Source: Reinekea marinisedimentorum (GTDB lineage Bacteria; Pseudomonadota; Gammaproteobacteria; Pseudomonadales; Natronospirillaceae). From it: a stretch of 64,000 bases of DNA. Numbering within the stretch: the stretch's first letter is position 1; every line of letters starts with the position of its first letter. The notes beneath the pieces are model-generated. The model had not been told where the DNA came from, searched no databases, and saw only the letters and a program-made list of their open reading frames with translations. The position numbers and the translations under genes were made by a program. The stretch is from the NCBI RefSeq assembly GCF_004341165.1, contig NZ_SLZR01000009.1, forward strand, positions 140,539 through 204,538. The letters run 5' to 3'. Of this stretch, positions 63,559 to 64,000 are shown piece after piece.

Positions 63559-63600
63559 GCCTGCCGCTTTGTTCGTGATCTCATCTGGGCGCGACTGCAG

Positions 63601-63908
63601 CTGAAGTTTCGGTTGGGTTGTCGGGCTAAAGCCCGACCTACAAATGTGGCGTGGCTGTAGGTTGGCCTTTAGGCCAACACCGGTTGTCGCTGGGTTTGCG
63701 GTTGGGCTGTCGGGCTGAAGCCCGACCTACAAATGTGGCGTGGCTGTAGGTTGGCCTTTAGGCCAGCACTGGTTGCCGCTGAAGTTTCGGTTGGGCTGTC
63801 GGGCTGAAGCCCGACCTACAAATGTGGCGTGGTTTGTAGGTTGGCCTTTAGGCCAACACTGGTTGCCGCTGAAGTTGTGGTTGGGGCTGTCGGGCTGAAG
63901 CCCGACCT
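63601..63908. repeat. 89-bp tandem palindromic repeat array, about 3.4 copies
   Basis: Copies start at 63601, 63690, 63779 and 63869 (the last is partial), a period of 89-90 bases. Each unit holds two palindromes: TGTCGGGCTGAAGCCCGAC and GTTGGCCTTTAGGCCAAC, linked by CTACAAATGTGGCGTGG. The same palindromes occur at 29832-29944. No gene follows in the remaining 90 bases of the window. Confidence 0.9.
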
Positions 63909-64000
63909 TGTATCTCTCCAGGGAAGTTGTTTAGCTGATAACTTTCCGAGAGCCAGGTGAATCTGAGACCGACCTTAGTGCTTTGACACTGCTTTGTAGA

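Noticed and set aside
63601..63908. CRISPR array
   Set aside because: Units are contiguous, 89 bp, internally palindromic, and have no variable spacers; no cas genes nearby.

Overview
The window reads as a chromosomal segment of a marine-type gammaproteobacterium, possibly in the Oceanospirillales/Saccharospirillaceae neighbourhood. That placement is an impression from the gene repertoire (BCCT transporter, ZntB, split gcvT/gcvHP, RimK-C39 pair, SulP, DUF3316, YceI-cytochrome b561), not from a marker gene. No rRNA or complete tRNA is present.

1-9.7 kb is accessory DNA. The right end of an integrative element (excisionase, tyrosine integrase, a DUF2971 cargo gene) stops at a 24-bp copy of a tmRNA 3' end followed by a terminator, so the element most likely sits in ssrA and extends left out of the window. 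Next come a ParDE toxin-antitoxin pair between copies of a structured repeat, a NERD nuclease with zinc fingers, an HNH nuclease, and on the other strand a methyltransferase followed by a very unusual PLD nuclease-SF2 helicase-LexA-like S24 peptidase fusion. This looks like a small defence island and is the best candidate for an undescribed system.

9.3-18.4 kb holds a MerR/VIT-VWA unit, a three-gene locus with two paralogous secreted cysteine proteins, zntB, a membrane protein, a MITE-like 270-bp element and an RMD1/DUF155 membrane protein. 18.4-25.5 kb is the glycine cleavage system: gcvT on one strand, gcvH-gcvP on the other, with an XRE-cupin regulator between them and the same GTTTCC-N4-GGAAAC palindrome in both control regions. 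A BCCT transporter follows.

25.5-33.4 kb is a run of minus-strand units: DUF294 signalling protein with a DnaQ-like exonuclease, serine hydrolase with Nudix, RimK-like ATP-grasp ligase with a GNAT-C39 protease fusion, and an ABM-domain membrane protein. 33.8-38.1 kb pairs a periplasmic binding protein with a GGDEF-EAL receptor. 38.1-47.3 kb is a carbohydrate-uptake cluster: heparinase II/III-like lyase, hexapeptide acetyltransferase and an Opp-family ABC importer, with GntR-type palindromes upstream. 48.1-51.1 kb is a HlyD/ABC exporter, followed by a heptanucleotide repeat array and a SulP transporter.

53-64 kb holds a 2OG-Fe(II) oxygenase, YceI/cytochrome b561, pirin/LysR, a predicted D-glutamate operon (DUF1445, DUF4392 glutamate cyclase domain, D-amino-acid aminotransferase), a lipase-like hydrolase, a transglutaminase-like protein, two small periplasmic proteins, and an 89-bp tandem palindromic repeat array. 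Gene identities rest on motif recognition by eye; no database search was possible.
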